Assembly: GCF_035222275.1 (NCBI RefSeq) | Contig: NC_085883.1 | Coordinates: forward strand, 1,612,001 to 1,676,000 | DNA from: Podospora bellae-mahoneyi | Lineage: Eukaryota > Ascomycota > Sordariomycetes > Sordariales > Podosporaceae | Reading direction: 5' to 3' | Length of the DNA stretch: 64,000 nucleotides | Part shown: in pieces, positions 63,372 through 64,000 of the stretch | Layout of the letters: the number at the start of each line of letters is the position of its first letter | How positions within the stretch are numbered: position 1 is the stretch's first letter | Notes under the pieces: model-generated | Database searches by the model: none | Seen by the model: only the letters and a program-made list of their open reading frames with translations | What the model was told of the DNA's origin: nothing | Program-made: the position numbers and the translations under genes

Positions 63372-64000
63372 CTAAGAAATGATGATATGATTAAAATGCC
63401 CCGGCACCTTCATCCTGCACTTATCACAATCCGCCCGGTACCCTATACTGAACGACCTCTTCACTCCCGGCGGCACCGCGGTCCACGAGTTGACCGTATG
63501 TCTCGACCTCGCGTGCCCCCGTTTCGGTGATGGCGAGCCCGATTCCACCTCCATTCCTCCATTTGGTGAACCCGGTCGCGGAGATTGCTCCCTCATCGAT
63601 GCCAGCAACGGGTGCTCGTGCGTCAAGTGGCTGAGATGTCCGCTCGGGGATGTGGTGATAGGGTGAGGGGAGCAGCACGAATCAAGCACCATGGCTGGGC
63701 TGTCTTCACCGCCGGTTTCGCTGATCGGGGATGGCAGCCGGCGGTTCTGGATGTGATTCCAATCCGCCATTGCCAGAGCGTTGGTGGTCGGATTCGAGTC
63801 GTGGGCCACGGCAACGTCAGCCATACCGTTGCTGTCAAAGGCCATGGAAGTGGGTTCTTCCGGTGTTGTTGCCAGCGCACCGTGGGCCTCGTTCCAGTTT
63901 TGGCCTCGAACCTGAGCTGCAAAGCTGCAGTGTATTGGTGTCGGGATGCGACCGGTGACACTGGGAAGTGGCTCCGGTTGGAAAGCGTTGAGGTGGTTCG
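63372..64000 (-). CDS. Conserved fungal protein, C-terminal part (runs off the window)
   Basis: A minus-strand frame is open from the right edge to the TGA at 63372, giving the last ~209 residues of a longer protein. The visible part is Pro/Ser-rich and disordered (GRIPTPIHCSFAAQVRGQNW, NRRLPSPISETGGE, MREQSPRPGSPNG) and ends in a compact conserved-looking block, VPPGVKRSFSIGYRADCDK followed by CRMKVPGHFNHIIIS. The CDKC pair could be half of a metal site or a redox pair. The motifs PSPISE and GYRADCDKCRMKVPGHFNH recur in filamentous-fungal proteins of unknown function as far as I recall. The start lies beyond 64000. Confidence 0.72.
   Translation of the reverse strand, partial: NHLNAFQPEPLPSVTGRIPTPIHCSFAAQVRGQNWNEAHGALATTPEEPTSMAFDSNGMADVAVAHDSNPTTNALAMADWNHIQNRRLPSPISETGGEDSPAMVLDSCCSPHPITTSPSGHLSHLTHEHPLLASMREQSPRPGSPNGGMEVESGSPSPKRGHARSRHTVNSWTAVPPGVKRSFSIGYRADCDKCRMKVPGHFNHIIIS

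Overview
The window looks like nuclear DNA of a filamentous ascomycete, most likely a Sordariomycete and plausibly of the order Sordariales. The evidence is short introns (about 50-120 nt) with GT-AG ends and CTAAC/CTGAC branch points, C-rich codon use, and families typical of filamentous fungi: BTB proteins, a VWA-Vint protein, 2EXR, DUF3176, a STAND/NLR relic and a multicopper oxidase. The genus cannot be fixed from sequence alone. I saw no convincing tRNA, rRNA, CRISPR array or bacterial-style operon.

Layout. 1-8.3 kb: a long leader region, a 1197-residue disordered protein and a GNAT acetyltransferase with a GC-AG intron. 8.3-11 kb: gene-free repeat ground with a degenerate ~25-bp repeat cluster and a ~660-bp element with long terminal inverted repeats. 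11-23.4 kb: a five-exon BTB protein with an acidic, SUMO-site-like tail and a CaaX end, a double zinc-binding protein, a second BTB-like protein and a TMEM135-like membrane protein. 24.5-34.3 kb: an accessory island of decayed or doubtful genes (phosphorylase-like domain, NACHT ATPase, ankyrin repeats, a 2EXR gene with an in-frame TGA, a Cys-rich secreted protein, a disrupted DUF3176 membrane protein and an unclear small gene).

34.4-52.9 kb: a PXB/DUF3818 lipid-trafficking-type protein, a multicopper oxidase, a GPI-type surface protein, a coiled-coil nuclear-type protein, a 3-ketoacyl-CoA thiolase, a 33-residue Cys-rich microprotein and a VWA-Vint protein. 53.3-54.2 kb: an old gag-like relic. 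54.8-64 kb: dense housekeeping genes: ribosomal eL13 (first exon is only the ATG), an armadillo SmgGDS-like protein, mitoribosomal mL50 and a COX14-domain protein transcribed divergently from one 725-bp region, and the C-terminal part of a conserved protein running off the right edge.

The strongest unexplained pattern is compositional. Within many genes, on both strands, synonymous codons change from C-ending near the start to G/T-ending near the stop. In the TMEM135-like gene the gradient restarts at the second exon. Other items to follow up are the BTB protein with nine psi-K-x-E motifs plus CaaX, the tiny CxxC/H protein, the long-TIR element, two GC-AG introns and the block of decayed immune-type genes between intact conserved genes. 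All exon boundaries were placed by eye from splice signals and frame.
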